Below, one piece after another: positions 5,294 through 6,848 of a stretch of 6,848 nt of DNA (positions are counted from its first letter, which is position 1; each line of letters begins with the position of its first letter). Position numbers and translations under genes: made by a program. Location of the stretch: positions 1 through 6,848 of the forward strand of contig NZ_JAUMTY010000074.1 of the NCBI RefSeq assembly GCF_030530965.1, written 5' to 3'. Origin of the DNA: Corynebacterium sp. GTDB lineage: Bacteria > Actinomycetota > Actinomycetes > Mycobacteriales > Mycobacteriaceae. The notes beneath the pieces were generated by a model. That model was not told the origin of the DNA. It saw only the letters and a list, made by a program, of their open reading frames with translations, and searched no databases.

Positions 5294-6811
5294 TTACTTA
5301 CCCCCTAGATTCTTCAGCTGGCGTGTCAGCTCAGCGTTCGACTCGAGTAGTTGGTTCATGCTCTGACGCAACGCGGCCAGCTCCCCTGTTTGCGCTACCA
5401 GGTAGTCCACCACCGTGCGGCCACCCAACTGCGCCCACCCCGTAAACTTCGGAGTGCCATCATCATTACGTTCCGGCCCGACAAGCTGGTCGAGCGCCAA
5501 TCGTGCATTATCCACAGAAACCTCACTATGAGAATCAGGCACCGACTCATTCGGCGCGTTGGTTGAAAATGTGTAGCCCTTCGGGGGAATCAGGCTGACT
5601 AGCTGGGCGTGGCTAATCCAATAGCCGTACGGTGTAAACCCACTATCCGCCACCCAATACCGGCGGTCATTACCGCTGCCGCCGAACCCCATCACCGCGA
5701 TGTAGTGGTAGACGGTGCCACCCGCATACCGTGGAGACACGGAGCCGTTCACGCCGCGCGGGTAGTTATTCGGCGGGGCAACAATGTTGGCCACCACCCC
5801 GAACCCGGCGCGGATAGAACCTGTTATGTTGTTCCAGACGGCCTCTGCCTGCTCACTACTGGGTGGGTCGTTGGGCAGCCATGCGACCGCATAGTTCGCC
5901 CCCGGCAACCGTTTGTTGAGTACGTCGCGGACCAGGCCGATATGGTTGGTTCCGTTGACGGTGGTGCCCATTTCCCCGGCCAGTGTGCGCTCAGCAATAA
6001 GCTGGCCCGTGCGCGACCGGATTACTGTTTGCGTTGAGGCCGGGCCACACCAATAGTTCGTATCCTGCTTGACCTGGTCGCGCGGATAGTCCAGCACAAC
6101 CTCACTGGGCACGGGCACCGAGGACGGCTCTACTTTCTTCGCGGGCTCAGTGGCCGTGCCGTTGAACACCGCCCGCAACTCATCGAGGGTGCCGCGCCAC
6201 GCGTTCACATCAACACTCGTGAACCCCGCCACCTGCCCATTCGACCCAAACTGCAACAGGTCAGGCTTACGATCCCCCAGCGGATACAGCCAACGGGAAC
6301 TTGTGTCGCCAGGGTAAATCTGATCCGGCGTACCCCTATTATTCGCCCCATAGTTCGATACCCACAGGTAACCAAGACCACTCATGGACGGCTCACCACC
6401 GGGCATGTTTTCCCAGAACCAAGCTCCACTATAAATGCCTGGTACGTGGTAGCCGCGCTTTTCTAGCTCACGTTTCGCTGCCCACACGTCAGCCCCAGAC
6501 AGTAGCTTCTGGGAGCCGCGCACCGACTCAACGTCAATCCAGACCCCGAGGTCTTTACGCCCACCGAGTTGCTGGTCGATCACATCGACCTGCTGGGCAA
6601 TCGTCGTCCCCTCAGACGGGGCCCGCAAATACCAGTACGTCGAGACCAGCAGTCCGGCTGACTCTGCGTCCTGTAGGTGTGATTTAAATACCGGGTCAGC
6701 GTAGGTTCCGTCGCATAATCGTATGATCGCGAACTGGATACCTTCAGCCTTGGCCCGTTTTAGCGACAAGCCGTCCTGCCAACTAGATACATCGATTCCG
6801 TATATAGTCAC
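5294..6811 (-). CDS. Modular endolysin: GH25 muramidase plus C39-like peptidase (LysA)
   Basis: The 505-residue product is a two-enzyme peptidoglycan hydrolase. Residues 1 to about 213 are a GH25 lysozyme: G-I-D7-V-S-S-W, W-I-D93-V-E95 and D201-V-N-A-W supply the usual acidic active-site residues; it should cut the glycan strand. After a P/E/V linker (about 218-238) comes a papain-like peptidase of the C39 type. It has Q249 for the oxyanion hole, C255 in N-Y-W-C-G-P-A-S, H369 in V-Y-H-Y-I-A-V and D389 in W-V-A-D-S, so it should cut the stem peptides or cross-links. The tail holds Q442-L-V-G-P and G458-W-A-Q-L-G-G-R, a motif I associate with actinophage lysin C-termini, and ends in a short leucine-heptad coil (about 470-500). 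No signal peptide is seen, so export needs the holin. The GTG start at 6811 has AAGGAG at 6823-6818, six bases upstream. Confidence 0.93.
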   Translation of the reverse strand: MTIYGIDVSSWQDGLSLKRAKAEGIQFAIIRLCDGTYADPVFKSHLQDAESAGLLVSTYWYLRAPSEGTTIAQQVDVIDQQLGGRKDLGVWIDVESVRGSQKLLSGADVWAAKRELEKRGYHVPGIYSGAWFWENMPGGEPSMSGLGYLWVSNYGANNRGTPDQIYPGDTSSRWLYPLGDRKPDLLQFGSNGQVAGFTSVDVNAWRGTLDELRAVFNGTATEPAKKVEPSSVPVPSEVVLDYPRDQVKQDTNYWCGPASTQTVIRSRTGQLIAERTLAGEMGTTVNGTNHIGLVRDVLNKRLPGANYAVAWLPNDPPSSEQAEAVWNNITGSIRAGFGVVANIVAPPNNYPRGVNGSVSPRYAGGTVYHYIAVMGFGGSGNDRRYWVADSGFTPYGYWISHAQLVSLIPPKGYTFSTNAPNESVPDSHSEVSVDNARLALDQLVGPERNDDGTPKFTGWAQLGGRTVVDYLVAQTGELAALRQSMNQLLESNAELTRQLKNLGGK

Positions 6812-6835
6812 CGCTTTCTCCTTAAAAATGGCAAC

Positions 6836-6848
6836 AAAAAAGACCCCA
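6836..6848 (-). terminator. Possible truncated terminator of the upstream phage gene
   Basis: At the window edge the minus strand reads TGGGGTCTTTTTTG, the 3' arm and T-run of what may be an intrinsic terminator whose stem continues past the edge. If so, the lysis module is separated from the preceding (probably structural) operon and needs its own promoter or read-through. Only half of the structure is visible, so this is tentative. Confidence 0.3.

Larger units (their letters stand above)
2573..6848 (-). mobile_element. Prophage end (lysis module and attachment junction); continues past the right edge
   Basis: A compact minus-strand block of endolysin, holin-like protein, DUF4185 protein and two further membrane proteins ends at a terminator, then arm-type repeats, then a tRNA 3' end. 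This order (lysis genes, att) is what one expects at the late-gene end of a temperate actinophage integrated in a tRNA gene. The integrase, repressor and structural genes are not in the window. About 190 bp separate the terminator from the tRNA fragment, so there is no cargo (moron) gene at this end. Confidence 0.85.

Noticed and set aside
1..6848. CRISPR array, insertion sequence, or toxin-antitoxin pair
   Set aside because: No regularly spaced repeats, no transposase-like frame with terminal repeats, and no recognisable toxin-antitoxin families were found.

Overview
The window looks like one end of an integrated prophage (about 2573 to the right edge, genes on the minus strand) joined to a stretch of bacterial chromosome (1 to about 2570). 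The host is probably an actinobacterium with a mycolic-acid/arabinogalactan envelope, most likely Corynebacterium. The reasons are the lysis-cassette style (GH25 plus C39-like endolysin, DUF4185 protein, GTG/TTG starts), the Ltp-repeat membrane protein, and moderate GC. No rRNA or housekeeping gene fixes the species, so the genus is an inference.

Chromosomal side (1-2570): a secreted lipoprotein with an S/T/P/Q-rich stalk and four cysteines (236-772) is followed after 25 bp by a three-helix membrane protein ending in two Ltp-type repeats (798-1565). The Ltp repeat family includes a phage-encoded superinfection-exclusion lipoprotein. Next is a poorly conserved stretch with an open but startless reading frame that looks like a decayed gene (1683-2102). 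A small two-helix PLDc_N-type membrane protein lies on the minus strand (2103-2336), with a good candidate promoter/operator about 130 bp upstream.

Attachment region (about 2565-2790): the 3' end of a tRNA (T-arm plus acceptor strand, minus strand) is directly followed by a T-run. It has no tRNA body on its prophage side, which is the arrangement expected where a phage has integrated into a tRNA gene and displaced the original 3' end. Two pairs of 10-11 bp tandem repeats just inside the prophage look like integrase arm-binding sites. The integrase and the intact tRNA should lie at the other end of the prophage, outside this window.

Phage lysis module (6811 down to 2831): five genes, start-stop overlapped or nearly so, ending at a strong intrinsic terminator (2790-2825). 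In transcription order they are: a two-enzyme endolysin (GH25 muramidase plus papain-like C39 peptidase), a two-helix holin-like protein, a DUF4185 protein (family now associated with GH183 endo-D-arabinanases), a four-helix membrane protein, and a single-helix coiled-coil membrane protein. Together they suggest a layered attack on the envelope: holin lesion, peptidoglycan cleavage, possible arabinan cleavage, and a membrane/coiled-coil factor for the last step. No LysB-like mycolyl-arabinogalactan esterase is seen here. The DUF4185 gene embedded in the lysis operon is the most interesting point.
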